Assembly: GCA_946414075.1 (NCBI GenBank)
Contig: CAMKNA010000022.1
Span: 1 to 39,627, forward strand
From: an uncultured Fibrobacter sp.
Lineage (GTDB): Bacteria; Fibrobacterota; Fibrobacteria; Fibrobacterales; Fibrobacteraceae
Reading direction: 5' to 3'
Length of the DNA stretch: 39,627 nt
Below the pieces are notes generated by a model. It did no database searches. It was given only the letters and a program-made list of their open reading frames with translations, and had not been told where the DNA came from. Positions within the stretch are counted from its first letter, which is position 1, and each line of letters begins with the position of its first letter. Positions 24,891 through 32,741 of this stretch are shown here, one piece after another. A program made the translations under genes and the position numbers.

Positions 24891-26108
24891 ATGTACAATC
24901 TGTTGGAAAATGGCGGTGTGTGTTCCCCCAAGGGCTTCACGGCATCTGGAATCTGTGCGGGTATCAAGGCCAGCGGCAATGCCGACATGGCGCTTCTCAA
25001 GAGCGAGAAGGCTGCCCGCTGCTTTGCGGTGTTTACCACCAACAAGGTGAAGGCCGCCCCGGTGCTCTACGACAAGGCTGCCTTGGAACATGCCCATTTT
25101 GCAACGGCCGTGGTGGTGAACAGCGGAAACGCCAACGCCTGTACTGGCGAGCAGGGTTACAAGGATGCCGAACGCATGGCGACCCTTACCGAAGAGGCCC
25201 TGAACCTTACGCCCAAGAGCGTGCTGGTCTGCAGCACCGGCGTGATCGGCCACCTGATGCCCATGGACAAGATCGAAGCCGGCATTCCGAAGCTGGTGGA
25301 AAAGCTCCATGCTGACGCTTCCGAAGAATTTGGCCGTGCTATTCTCACTACCGACCTTGCGCTCAAGAGCCACGCTGTCGAAATCCACACCGAGAAGGGC
25401 GTGGTGACCATCGGTGGCGCCTGCAAGGGTTCGGGCATGATCCACCCCAACATGGCTACCATGCTGGCCTTCATTACCACGGACATTGCGCTTCCCATCG
25501 ACTTCTTTGCGGAATTCCGCGCCGACATTGCGGATTCCTTCAACGCCATTACCGTGGACGGCGATACCAGCACCAACGATACCTGCATCTTGCTTGCCAA
25601 CGGCATGAGTGGGCTCCGCTACGAAGACCTGAGCTTGAGCGAGCAGGGAGAGTTCCGTGCCGCCCTGATGCTCATTATGCAGAGCCTTGCAAAAGACATT
25701 GTGCGTGATGGCGAAGGAGCCACCAAGCTTATCGAACTGCGCATCGAGAAGGCCGAAAGCCATGAAGAGGCTCTCCGCATGGCCCGCTTCATCGGTACCA
25801 GCAACCTGGCCAAGTGCGCCATGTTCGGCGAAGACCCCAACTGGGGACGTATTCTCAGTAGCGCGGGTTCCAGCGGCTGCAACATGGTGGCTGAACACAC
25901 CGACCTGTTCTTCGGTGATGTGAAAGTTCTGGAAGGCGGACGCCCGTTGCCTCTGGATGAGGCCCAGACAGCGGCGCTACATGCGGTTGTCCGCCAGCGT
26001 GAATACAAGGTGACGCTGGTGCTCAACATCGGTCAGGCGACCGCAAGCGCCTTTACCTGCGACCTGAGCTACGGGTATGTGAAGATCAACGCAGAGTATA
26101 CGACGTAG
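24891..26108 (+). CDS. argJ: Bifunctional ornithine acetyltransferase / N-acetylglutamate synthase ArgJ
   Basis: 405 residues from the ATG at 24891, with CAGGAG upstream; an earlier in-frame start at 24846 would precede that ribosome site and lacks conserved sequence. ArgJ moves the acetyl group from N-acetylornithine to glutamate in the cyclic arginine pathway. The self-cleavage site is 'GMIHPNMATMLAF', with Thr190 becoming the nucleophile of the beta chain. 'SGNANACTG' and 'EDPNWGRILSSAG' are also typical. argC is in the same window (32742-33707) but not in the same operon. Confidence 0.95.
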   Translation: MYNLLENGGVCSPKGFTASGICAGIKASGNADMALLKSEKAARCFAVFTTNKVKAAPVLYDKAALEHAHFATAVVVNSGNANACTGEQGYKDAERMATLTEEALNLTPKSVLVCSTGVIGHLMPMDKIEAGIPKLVEKLHADASEEFGRAILTTDLALKSHAVEIHTEKGVVTIGGACKGSGMIHPNMATMLAFITTDIALPIDFFAEFRADIADSFNAITVDGDTSTNDTCILLANGMSGLRYEDLSLSEQGEFRAALMLIMQSLAKDIVRDGEGATKLIELRIEKAESHEEALRMARFIGTSNLAKCAMFGEDPNWGRILSSAGSSGCNMVAEHTDLFFGDVKVLEGGRPLPLDEAQTAALHAVVRQREYKVTLVLNIGQATASAFTCDLSYGYVKINAEYTT

Positions 26109-26113
26109 GATTA

Positions 26114-26176
26114 ATGTGAAATGTGTGGTGTGGAATGTGTAATTTCATATCTCACATCACACACTACACACTTGTA
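26114..26176. repeat. G/T-rich imperfect inverted repeat between convergent genes
   Basis: The left arm is G/T-rich (ATGTGTGGTGTGGAATGTGT at 26121-26140) and the right arm C/A-rich (26151-26173); about 22 of 29 positions pair. It begins six bases after the argJ stop and ends at the stop of the FISUMP gene. Related sequences occur at 27173-27204 and 28369-28395. Confidence 0.55.
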
Positions 26177-26177
26177 A

Positions 26178-27116
26178 TTAGTCCTTCAAGCACCTTAGGC
26201 TGGCGCCGTGTTCGGGATTGAACTTCTCGAAGGTGACATTATCCTTGTTGTGGTGGAACACCACCACCTCGCCTTCGGCCGTCCAGAAGTAGGCCTTCTT
26301 TCCGGCTGTGTCGAACTTTCTATCCTTCAGCGGCACATCGCTCTTAGCGAAATGTCCGCCGCCGGCCTTCACGCCGAATCCCAGTTCGTCTTTCCCGTTG
26401 CCGTAGTTGTTGGAGCCCTCCGTGATGGGATCCCAACCGAATCCCGCCTTCAGGGCCAGTGCAGGTCTGTTGCCGGCGGCGGCAATCAGTTTCTGCCATT
26501 CTTCCTTGGTGGGCATGTGGAACCCGTCCATGCAGGCGTTCTTGGCGTTTTCAAAGTCGTAAAGGCGGCCCCAGTTGTTGCACTGCATGCATAGGGAGCC
26601 TGCGGCCGTAGCGAAGTTCAGGTTTTCCGCTGTCCAGAGCTGTTCACCGATGCGGACCCATTCGTAGGCGTATCCATCGCGGGGGTCCTTGTAGCTTCCG
26701 TGGGTGGCGGGCTCACCGCCTTCGTCGAAGACTTCACCAAATTCCACCTGCTTGTTCTTCTGGAACAGGGCTTTGGATGCAAGCTTGCCGTTCTTGTGGT
26801 AGCGAAGGACCGGCCCTTCAATATAGCCGTCCACATAGGGAATCTCCGATTTTACAGTGCCGTCCTCGAAATACTCCTTGGTGGTCCCTTCGCGACGGTC
26901 CGCCTTGTACGGGGATTCGCGCTTCAGGGTGCCGTTCTCGTAGTATTCCTTTTCCAGACCTTCGCGTTTGTCATTTACATAGGTGGTCTCGAATTGAACA
27001 TTTCCGTTGGGGTATTTTTCTACCCGCACATCTTCGCAACCTGCGGCCATGAACGCGATGGAAACCGCGAGACTTGTGACAAAAGCTCTTTTACAGTAAT
27101 TGTTTAGTTTAAGCAT
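26178..27116 (-). CDS. Lipoprotein fusing YwqK repeats to a Fibrobacter paralogous (FISUMP) domain
   Basis: 312 residues. The lipoprotein signal ends at Cys27 (MAAGC). Residues about 34-120 hold four short YwqK/MORN units ('YPNGNVQFE', 'YYENGTLKRE', 'YFEDGTVKSE', 'YHKNGKLASK'). From about 148 to the end is a domain with 'YEWVRIGEQLWTAENLNF', 'NNWGRLYDFENAKNAC' and 'GFHMPTKEEWQKL', the signature of the Fibrobacter succinogenes major paralogous domain, whose function is unknown. Four Cys in this domain may form disulfides. This domain is the strongest taxonomic marker in the window. The combination with YwqK repeats links it to the two repeat lipoproteins nearby. Confidence 0.85.
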   Translation of the reverse strand: MLKLNNYCKRAFVTSLAVSIAFMAAGCEDVRVEKYPNGNVQFETTYVNDKREGLEKEYYENGTLKRESPYKADRREGTTKEYFEDGTVKSEIPYVDGYIEGPVLRYHKNGKLASKALFQKNKQVEFGEVFDEGGEPATHGSYKDPRDGYAYEWVRIGEQLWTAENLNFATAAGSLCMQCNNWGRLYDFENAKNACMDGFHMPTKEEWQKLIAAAGNRPALALKAGFGWDPITEGSNNYGNGKDELGFGVKAGGGHFAKSDVPLKDRKFDTAGKKAYFWTAEGEVVVFHHNKDNVTFEKFNPEHGASLRCLKD

Positions 27117-27172
27117 AACGGCCTTTTTTTACTGATAAATTAAAAATGAATGGCGTTCAACGAAAAGCATCG

Positions 27173-27204
27173 CATTTCACACCACACATCACACATTCCA
27201 CATT
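27173..27204 (-). repeat. G/T-rich repeat at the GH8 stop codon
   Basis: Read on the minus strand this holds ATGTGGAATGTGTGATGTGT, with a following GGTGTGAAATG, directly after the TAA of the GH8 gene. It is related to the arms at 26114-26176 and to 28369-28395. Confidence 0.5.
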
Positions 27205-28316
27205 TAAAATTCAATCTTCCCGGCAGTGGCGAGAATCCCGATAATGTAGAGCATCCCGTCGTAGTAGCGCCAGAAACGGAAAGGCACCGACAGGTTCGCC
27301 AGGTCTCGGACGAATCCGTGTACCAGCGGGCTCTCGGCAGGGAGCACCTGGGTGGCGGCGGCGTTCATGGCAATCACTCCCGGAGTGGCTTCGCGTCCTT
27401 GTCTTGGGAAGGGGCTTCCGTCCACGGAGTAGTCCGCCAGGTAGGGACGCTTGTTCTCAAAATAGTTCAGCAATCTCTCGCAGATCTCCTTCTCCCGCTC
27501 GTCTCCACGGAACAGCGTGTAGTCCAGGCTCAGGTTCAGGGCCACCCGCCAGGCGTCTCCGCTGAAGCAGTTGCTCTCGGGGAACCAGGGCATGGATTTG
27601 GGCGTGCCGTCGAACTCTGAGTAGTCGGCGCAGAGGCCTGTCTCTGGGTGGGCGGCCTTCGTCAGGTATTCAATACTCCGTTTGGCGATCTCGTTCCACT
27701 CGTTGTCGCCGGTGGCTTCCGCGAACATGCGGTAGAAGGCCACGGTGTGGTAGCTGGGGTCGGTGAAGTCGTTGCCCAGCACGGGGGAGAACCGCACGAT
27801 TCCCATCTTGGGGTCGATGATGGGGCCCACCAGTTCGTTGGCCTGCTTGTGCCGCATCATGTTGATAAGCTCGATGGCCGCCTGCTTATAATCGTCACGA
27901 CCGAATCGCTTGGCTGCAATCAGTAGAGCCGCCGCGATGTACTCTTCGCCATCGGGGGCGGATCCCGGGTCCATCATGGAAAAGTCGGTGGTGGAGACTT
28001 GCCAGGAATAGTAGCCCTGGTGTGGGCCCTCGGCGTTGTACAGGTAGCGCTTGGTAAACCGCCAAAGCTTCTCGAACAGTTCGGCGCGGTCGGTGAGAGC
28101 GGTGACGAACATGCCGTAGCTCATGCCTTCGGAGCGGATGTCGTCGTGTCCGATATCTACGATGTAGGCCATGTCGTCGGAGGCGTCAAAGCAGATGCGT
28201 TCGTCGATGGGGTCCCCCTCGAAAAGCTTGCTGTAGGCGTTCTGCAAAAGCTGGTCTGCGAAGTTCGGGCCATAGCCCGCTTCCACGAACATGTCACGCG
28301 GCTTGAATCTTTCCAT
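27204..28316 (-). CDS. GH8 family exo-oligoxylanase-like enzyme, cytoplasmic
   Basis: 370 residues from the ATG at 28316, with CCGGAG upstream; longer forms run through repeat DNA and are unlikely. It matches the GH8 reducing-end xylose-releasing exo-oligoxylanase group: 'FEGDPIDERICFDASDDMAYIVDIGHDD', 'RSEGMSYGM' at 61-69 (Glu63 the likely acid catalyst), 'PDGEEYIAAALLIAAKRFG' and 'FPESNCFSGDAWRVALNLSLDY'. No signal peptide is present, so it should act inside the cell on imported xylo-oligosaccharides (inference from the family). It could instead be another GH8 specificity. It stands alone, bracketed by G/T-rich repeats. Confidence 0.85.
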   Translation of the reverse strand: MERFKPRDMFVEAGYGPNFADQLLQNAYSKLFEGDPIDERICFDASDDMAYIVDIGHDDIRSEGMSYGMFVTALTDRAELFEKLWRFTKRYLYNAEGPHQGYYSWQVSTTDFSMMDPGSAPDGEEYIAAALLIAAKRFGRDDYKQAAIELINMMRHKQANELVGPIIDPKMGIVRFSPVLGNDFTDPSYHTVAFYRMFAEATGDNEWNEIAKRSIEYLTKAAHPETGLCADYSEFDGTPKSMPWFPESNCFSGDAWRVALNLSLDYTLFRGDEREKEICERLLNYFENKRPYLADYSVDGSPFPRQGREATPGVIAMNAAATQVLPAESPLVHGFVRDLANLSVPFRFWRYYDGMLYIIGILATAGKIEF

Positions 28317-28368
28317 AAAAAACTCCGGTATTTTGAGGAAAGGTAATAAAAAGGTACGGGGTACAGGG

Positions 28369-28395
28369 AGTGATGTGGGATGTGGAATGTGGGGT
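28369..28395 (+). repeat. G/T-rich repeat upstream of the GH8 gene
   Basis: GTGATGTGGGATGTGGAATG followed by TGGGG. It is related to the copies at 26114-26176 and 27173-27204 and is inverted relative to the latter, so the GH8 gene is flanked by inverted copies. Confidence 0.5.
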
Positions 28396-28514
28396 TTGAA
28401 GTTCGGAGCTTGTAATTGATGAAAGGGGCCGGTTTTCCCCCTAACACTCTCACGCTCTTTTAAATGGAATGTCTGCAACTTGTTGTCCGACAATTAATTA
28501 CTACATTTTCGGTC

Positions 28515-29099
28515 ATGGAAGAGTGTTTAAAGTCGGTAGATTTGGTGCTTGCTAGCGGGTCTCCCCGCCGTCGCGAAATTCTCGGGCAAATCGGGGTTAA
28601 GTTCCGGGTATCGGTCTCCGATGTAGAGGAAAAGCCCACCGCTGAAAACCCGCTGGACTTTCCCCGTGAAAATGCAAGCCAGAAAGCTTTGGCAGTATCC
28701 CGCAAGGAACCATCCGCTGTGGTGCTGGGTTACGATACCCTGGTGTTTTTGGATGGCACCCCCCTTGGAAAACCCAAGGACAAAGAAGATGCCCTGAAAA
28801 TGCTCCAGGCCCTGAACGGTCGCTCCCATAAGGTGATTACCGGCGTGGCCGTGGCCCACGGCGGCATGCTCCTGGACGCTTCTCAAGAGGAAACGGAGGT
28901 GTTTTTCAGGGACAGTTCCTTACAGGAGCTTGAAGATTATGTAAATTCTTTGGACCCAATGGATAAAGCGGGGGCTTACGGGATCCAGACGCAAGGAGCC
29001 CGTCTTATCCGTTCTATCCGCGGATGCTATTACAATGTGGTGGGGCTTCCTGTAGCCCGCACCCTTGAGATGCTTACGAACTTGAAGGTAAAAGTATGA
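28515..29099 (+). CDS. maf: Maf-family nucleotide pyrophosphatase
   Basis: 194 residues from the ATG at 28515, where the family's conserved start begins ('LVLASGSPRRREIL'); an ATG at 28464 would add 17 residues without similarity. Maf proteins hydrolyse non-canonical or canonical nucleoside triphosphates to monophosphates. Other signatures: 'VLGYDTLVFLDG', 'LGKPKDKEDALKML', 'GRSHKVITGVAV' and 'KAGAYGIQTQGARLI'. A TACATTTT box lies five bases before the ATG. The stop overlaps the next gene by 4 bp. Confidence 0.9.
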   Translation: MEECLKSVDLVLASGSPRRREILGQIGVKFRVSVSDVEEKPTAENPLDFPRENASQKALAVSRKEPSAVVLGYDTLVFLDGTPLGKPKDKEDALKMLQALNGRSHKVITGVAVAHGGMLLDASQEETEVFFRDSSLQELEDYVNSLDPMDKAGAYGIQTQGARLIRSIRGCYYNVVGLPVARTLEMLTNLKVKV

Positions 29100-30112
29100 G
29101 TAATCCTATTGAAGATAAACGTCCTGACGAACGCCTGGGTGCCTATTTGGCCCGTGCCCGTGAGGCGAAATCCATGACGGTGGCGGAACTGGCCACGGCC
29201 ACTCGTTTGTCCGAAAAGAATATTTCCCTTATTGAAGCCGGAGACTGGAAGGCTTTCCCGGTGCAGGCTTATTTGCGGGGCTACCTGAATTCTATCAGTG
29301 TCAAGCTGAGTCTCGATTCCAAGCGGGTGCTGGACTGGTATGCCGCCGAGAACGGCTCCAAGTTCGCAAGTCTCTTGACGGATCTTTCCGATGACTCCCA
29401 GGGTAAATCGTCTGCTGAAGGGGAGAATTCCTCCAAGGGCAAGGTGATTGTTATAATCCTGGTAGTTATAGGACTTGCCCTGGTGGTTGCGTCCAAGTTC
29501 TTCAAGGACGCAGCTCCCGTGCAGACGACTCCCGAACCTGCGAAGACAGAATTGGTGGAAGAGGAAAGTACAACGGAAACTCCCGAAATGCCCGAAGGCG
29601 CCGAGGTGGTACCTGCCGATTCCGTGAACGCGGATTCGGCCGCTACAGTTCCTGTCGAGAACAAGGTGGCGGAAGAGAAGGCCGCTCCTGTGGCCGGAAA
29701 GGAACAGGGAATCAGTCAGGCGGTAGTGGACTCCGCTCTCAAGAATTCCGATCGTCCTGCTTCGGCGACCATCTTCCTTTCTTCCGATTCCAAGACTTCT
29801 GAAAAGACCGCCGTTGCGCCTGCTGGTGCGATGACCAAGCTCATGTTGGTGGCATCCGGCGAAATGCGTACCTGGGTTGGAATTAAGCACCGTGAAGATG
29901 ATACGGCGTTTCTCAAGGAGTCCAACCTTTCCAAGGCTGGAACTCGGATGGTTTATGAATCTGCCGACACGCTCTATGTGGTAGTGGGCGAACCCCGCGC
30001 CATTTCCAAGTTCTTCCTGAACGGCAAGGAGGTTCCGCTGCCTGGGATGAAGTTTGGTCGTGTCACCAAGTTCAGTATCTATGGTGGTAAGGTCATAGAA
30101 GGAGCCGAATAA
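29096..30112 (+). CDS. rodZ: RodZ-like membrane HTH protein
   Basis: 338 residues. The N-terminal helix-turn-helix domain (about 12-75; 'LGAYLARAREAKSMTVAELA') is followed by a Ser/Lys-rich stretch, one membrane helix at about 116-133, and an outer segment rich in Thr, Glu and Ala leading to a C-terminal beta domain of the DUF4115 type (about 240-338). RodZ links MreB to the elongation machinery and sets rod shape. It is coupled to maf (4-bp overlap) and hisB (1-bp overlap), so shape, nucleotide clean-up and histidine synthesis share one operon. Confidence 0.82.
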   Translation: MSNPIEDKRPDERLGAYLARAREAKSMTVAELATATRLSEKNISLIEAGDWKAFPVQAYLRGYLNSISVKLSLDSKRVLDWYAAENGSKFASLLTDLSDDSQGKSSAEGENSSKGKVIVIILVVIGLALVVASKFFKDAAPVQTTPEPAKTELVEEESTTETPEMPEGAEVVPADSVNADSAATVPVENKVAEEKAAPVAGKEQGISQAVVDSALKNSDRPASATIFLSSDSKTSEKTAVAPAGAMTKLMLVASGEMRTWVGIKHREDDTAFLKESNLSKAGTRMVYESADTLYVVVGEPRAISKFFLNGKEVPLPGMKFGRVTKFSIYGGKVIEGAE

Positions 30113-30696
30113 TGCGAGTGTCCAAAATCGAAAGAAAAACTAGCGAGACCTCCATTTCCCTGAGTCTCAATTTGGACGAGGCTAGCCGGGGCGTCATCGA
30201 TTCCGGCAACGCCTTTCTGGACCACATGCTGGACTTGTTCCAGGTTCACGGTGGTTTTCGTCTGGACCTGACCTGCAAGGGCGACACCGCCGTAGATATG
30301 CACCACAGCATGGAAGACATCGGCATCGTGCTTGGACAGGCTTTGGTAGAATGCCTGGGTGACAAGAAGGGTATCGAACGTTACGGTTTTTACTTTGTGC
30401 CTATGGACGAGGCTCTCAGCCGCGTGTGCATTGACTTTAGCAACCGCATCGGTTTCGTATGGAAGGTGGAGCTTCCTGGCGAAACGGCGGGTGGTATCGA
30501 AGCCAGCATGTTCGAGCATTTCTTCAAGACGGTCTGCGAAAATGCACGCATGAATCTGCATGTGGAACTGTTCTACGGTAGCGATAACCACCATTGCCTG
30601 GAAAGCATCTTCAAGGCTTTTGCCCGTTCTGTGGCCATGGCTGTGGCTCCCAGCCGCAATGTGAAGGGCGTACCCAGCAGCAAAGGCGTTTTATAA
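30112..30696 (+). CDS. hisB: Imidazoleglycerol-phosphate dehydratase HisB
   Basis: 194 residues, the monofunctional form without a phosphatase domain. It dehydrates imidazole-glycerol phosphate in histidine synthesis. The metal-binding motifs 'DMHHSMEDIGI' and 'NHHCLESIFKAFAR' are present along with 'GNAFLDHMLDLFQVHGGF' near the start. No other his gene is near. Its end overlaps the convergent LysM lipoprotein gene by 6 bp. Confidence 0.95.
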   Translation: MRVSKIERKTSETSISLSLNLDEASRGVIDSGNAFLDHMLDLFQVHGGFRLDLTCKGDTAVDMHHSMEDIGIVLGQALVECLGDKKGIERYGFYFVPMDEALSRVCIDFSNRIGFVWKVELPGETAGGIEASMFEHFFKTVCENARMNLHVELFYGSDNHHCLESIFKAFARSVAMAVAPSRNVKGVPSSKGVL

Positions 30697-31323
30697 TTTC
30701 GGAACCCGTACCTTGTCCCCGGCATTCAGGTGCTCCAGCATTACGCCGGGGTTCACTGATTGCAGGGTGGAGAGCACATAGAAGCGGGGGAGGCTCTGGG
30801 CTCCGGCGCCGTAGGTTCGCTTCAAAAGCTGGAATAGGTCTTCGCCGTCCCTGGACTCCACCACCTTGTATAGTTTAGCGTTGCTGGGGTCCGACTGGAG
30901 GGCGGAGAGAGCCTGGGTAAATTGGTTTGCGAAGTTCTCCGCCGAATTGTCTCGGGTGCTCTTGGTCGCCTGTTTTGTCTCACCGGTCCTTGAACCTTGG
31001 TTTCCCTTGCTTTCACTTGCCGATTTTTTCCCTGTCACAGAAGAAGGCAAAATAAAGTTTGGCGCCTTGAATGTGTTCATGGCGATGCTCGGCTGGTTCT
31101 TGTCCTTCTTTTTTATGGGCTCCAGGGCGAGAATGGAATCCAGGTCCGCAATATAGAGACTGTCGGGCCACTCCGCCAGGGGCACCTTCTTGTCCACGAC
31201 CACGATGGTCGCCACTGGAGGCTCCGACTTGCAGGCGCAAAGGAGTCCGACAAGCAGGGACAGTCCGAGCAGTTTCCAATGCCCGAAATGGCGTTTTTTT
31301 TTGCAAGAATGGCTCCGATTCAT
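30691..31323 (-). CDS. LysM-like lipoprotein
   Basis: 210 residues from the ATG at 31323. The lipoprotein signal ends at Cys31 (LLCAC), followed by a low-complexity Lys/Ser/Thr-rich spacer. The last 50 residues ('GEDLFQLLKRTYG', 'STLQSVNP', 'LNAGDKVRVP') resemble a LysM domain, which usually binds peptidoglycan. A TATCTTTG box lies only four bases before the ATG, suggesting a leaderless or nearly leaderless message. A longer form starting 15 bases upstream lacks support. Confidence 0.65.
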   Translation of the reverse strand: MNRSHSCKKKRHFGHWKLLGLSLLVGLLCACKSEPPVATIVVVDKKVPLAEWPDSLYIADLDSILALEPIKKKDKNQPSIAMNTFKAPNFILPSSVTGKKSASESKGNQGSRTGETKQATKSTRDNSAENFANQFTQALSALQSDPSNAKLYKVVESRDGEDLFQLLKRTYGAGAQSLPRFYVLSTLQSVNPGVMLEHLNAGDKVRVPKL

Positions 31324-31327
31324 GGTC

Positions 31328-31335
31328 CAAAGATA
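31328..31335 (-). promoter_or_regulatory. TAnnTTTG box of the LysM lipoprotein gene
   Basis: TATCTTTG on the minus strand, four bases before the start codon. It matches the Bacteroidota -7 consensus. Its closeness to the ATG predicts a leaderless transcript. Confidence 0.4.
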
Positions 31336-31420
31336 CAAAAAAACGGCTTTCCGCTTGCCAAAAGGCGCGAATTCTTCTAAATTGTGTGCTCCAATTAACT
31401 ACTTCACAGGAAGTTTAAAA

Positions 31421-31723
31421 ATGAAAGAAGGTATCCACCCTAACTATCAACCGGTCGTGTTCGTCGATGCGAATACGGGTAAAGAATACATCACCCGCTC
31501 CACGAAGTCTTCCGCCGAAAAGAAGACTATCGATGGTGTTGAATATAGCGTAATTTCTCTCGAAATTACGGCTGATACCCATCCGTTCTGGACGGGCAAG
31601 CAGCATCGCGTGGATACGGCTGGCCGTATCGACCGCTTCAACAAGCGTTTCGCTGGCAACATCACCGGTGCAAAGCGCAAGACCCGCAAGGCGGCTCCTG
31701 CAAAGGCCGAAGAAGAAGCCTAG
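31421..31723 (+). CDS. rpmE2: Ribosomal protein bL31, type B
   Basis: 100 residues from the ATG at 31421, with AGGAAG upstream. The start 'MKEGIHPNYQPVVFVD', 'TRSTKSSAEK' and 'ISLEITADTHPFWTGKQ' are typical of L31, a large-subunit protein at the subunit bridge. The zinc-binding cysteines of the type A form are absent, hence type B (zinc-independent). An Ala/Lys-rich tail follows the conserved part. A terminator stands right after the stop. Confidence 0.95.
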   Translation: MKEGIHPNYQPVVFVDANTGKEYITRSTKSSAEKKTIDGVEYSVISLEITADTHPFWTGKQHRVDTAGRIDRFNKRFAGNITGAKRKTRKAAPAKAEEEA

Positions 31724-31732
31724 TTTTTTACT

Positions 31733-31758
31733 CCCTCCCCTAAAACGGGAGGGTTTTT
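31733..31758 (+). terminator. Terminator after rpmE2
   Basis: CCCTCCC at 31733-31739 pairs with GGGAGGG at 31747-31753, with TTTTT following. Confidence 0.85.
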
Positions 31759-31759
31759 A

Positions 31760-31767
31760 TATATTTG
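31760..31767 (+). promoter_or_regulatory. TAnnTTTG box of the Lys-rich lipoprotein gene
   Basis: TATATTTG, 20 bases before the ATG at 31788. It directly follows the rpmE2 terminator, so the downstream gene probably has its own promoter. No clear -35 element is seen. Confidence 0.45.
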
Positions 31768-31787
31768 AGAAAACACGAGGAAAAACG

Positions 31788-32660
31788 ATGAAAAAAACAC
31801 TTACACTCTGTGCTACTGCCGCTCTTGTGGCCCTGGCACTGACCGGTTGCGAAAAGACCGGTACCATCGAAGGTGAAGTCTGTGACGCTTTCACTGGCAA
31901 GCCTTTGGAAATGCCTACCATTTGGATGGACTCCACCATCTACTCTACTCTCAAGGAAAAGTACAAGTACAAGCAGGAACTCCGTAAGGGCCAGTTCAAG
32001 TTCGAAAAGGTCCCCGTTGGTAGCTACAAGATTCTTGCCGGTCGCTCCAAGTACATCAAGAGCAAGAACATGATCTCCACCACCGAAGAGAACCCGAACC
32101 TGAAGGTGACGCTGTATATCTATAGCGACCAGATTGAACCGGGTCTCTACCTGCCTGGTGACGAAGAAAACGGCCCCAAGAAGATTTCCAACGAATGGGT
32201 CGTCTGGTCCACCCAGTGCAACGAATCCATCGCTGGCTACCAGCTGGAACGCCCCCAGGCTGGCGACGGCGCCAAGGTGCCCGACCAGAAGAAGGACAAG
32301 AAGAAAAAGAAGGGTAAAAAGGAAGCTGCTGCCAAGATGTCTCCGCTGCCCGCTCCCCGCGTAATCGAAGGCAAGCTTGAAGTGTTCTACCGCAATGCAA
32401 GCTCCGTGACCTCTCCGCTGGTTGCCAAGACCTATCCCGCCGTGGAAGGCGATGTGTCCGCACACGCCGACTGTAAGGGCTTCGAAGCCAATGAGAAGAA
32501 GGGTCTCTTTGCCGACAAGGACAAGGGCACAAACCTGACGGTAACCTACATGGCTGAAAACCTGTTCAAGATTACCGGCGATCTTCCCAAGGGCAAGCAG
32601 ATTATCCAGTTCTCTCAGGATGGCAAGACTCTGACCACCTACTACTTCGAGAACAAGTAA
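31788..32660 (+). CDS. Lipoprotein with an N-terminal carboxypeptidase-regulatory-like fold
   Basis: 290 residues from the ATG at 31788, with CGAGGA upstream. The lipoprotein signal ends at Cys21 (LTGC). Residues about 25-112 look like a carboxypeptidase-regulatory-like beta sandwich ('GTIEGEVCDAFTGKPL', 'GQFKFEKVPVGSYKILAG'). A very basic tract near 168-178 (KKDKKKKKGKK) separates it from an unrecognised C-terminal half. I know of no function. It is a single-gene unit with terminators on both sides. Confidence 0.65.
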   Translation: MKKTLTLCATAALVALALTGCEKTGTIEGEVCDAFTGKPLEMPTIWMDSTIYSTLKEKYKYKQELRKGQFKFEKVPVGSYKILAGRSKYIKSKNMISTTEENPNLKVTLYIYSDQIEPGLYLPGDEENGPKKISNEWVVWSTQCNESIAGYQLERPQAGDGAKVPDQKKDKKKKKGKKEAAAKMSPLPAPRVIEGKLEVFYRNASSVTSPLVAKTYPAVEGDVSAHADCKGFEANEKKGLFADKDKGTNLTVTYMAENLFKITGDLPKGKQIIQFSQDGKTLTTYYFENK

Positions 32661-32681
32661 TCTATTCTTGAGACTATAGCA

Positions 32682-32720
32682 AAACCCCCGGCGCGTTAAC
32701 CGCACCGGGGGTTTGCTTTT
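32682..32720 (+). terminator. Strong terminator between convergent genes
   Basis: AAACCCCCGG at 32682-32691 pairs with CCGGGGGTTT at 32705-32714, then GCTTTT. The symmetric A and T flanks allow it to work on both strands, serving argC as well. Confidence 0.85.
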
Positions 32721-32741
32721 GTAAGTTGAATTGCCTTTCTG

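Noticed and set aside
28317..28493. 59-residue extension of the GH8 protein
   Set aside because: It would translate the G/T-rich repeat and has no similarity; the ATG at 28316 has a good ribosome site.
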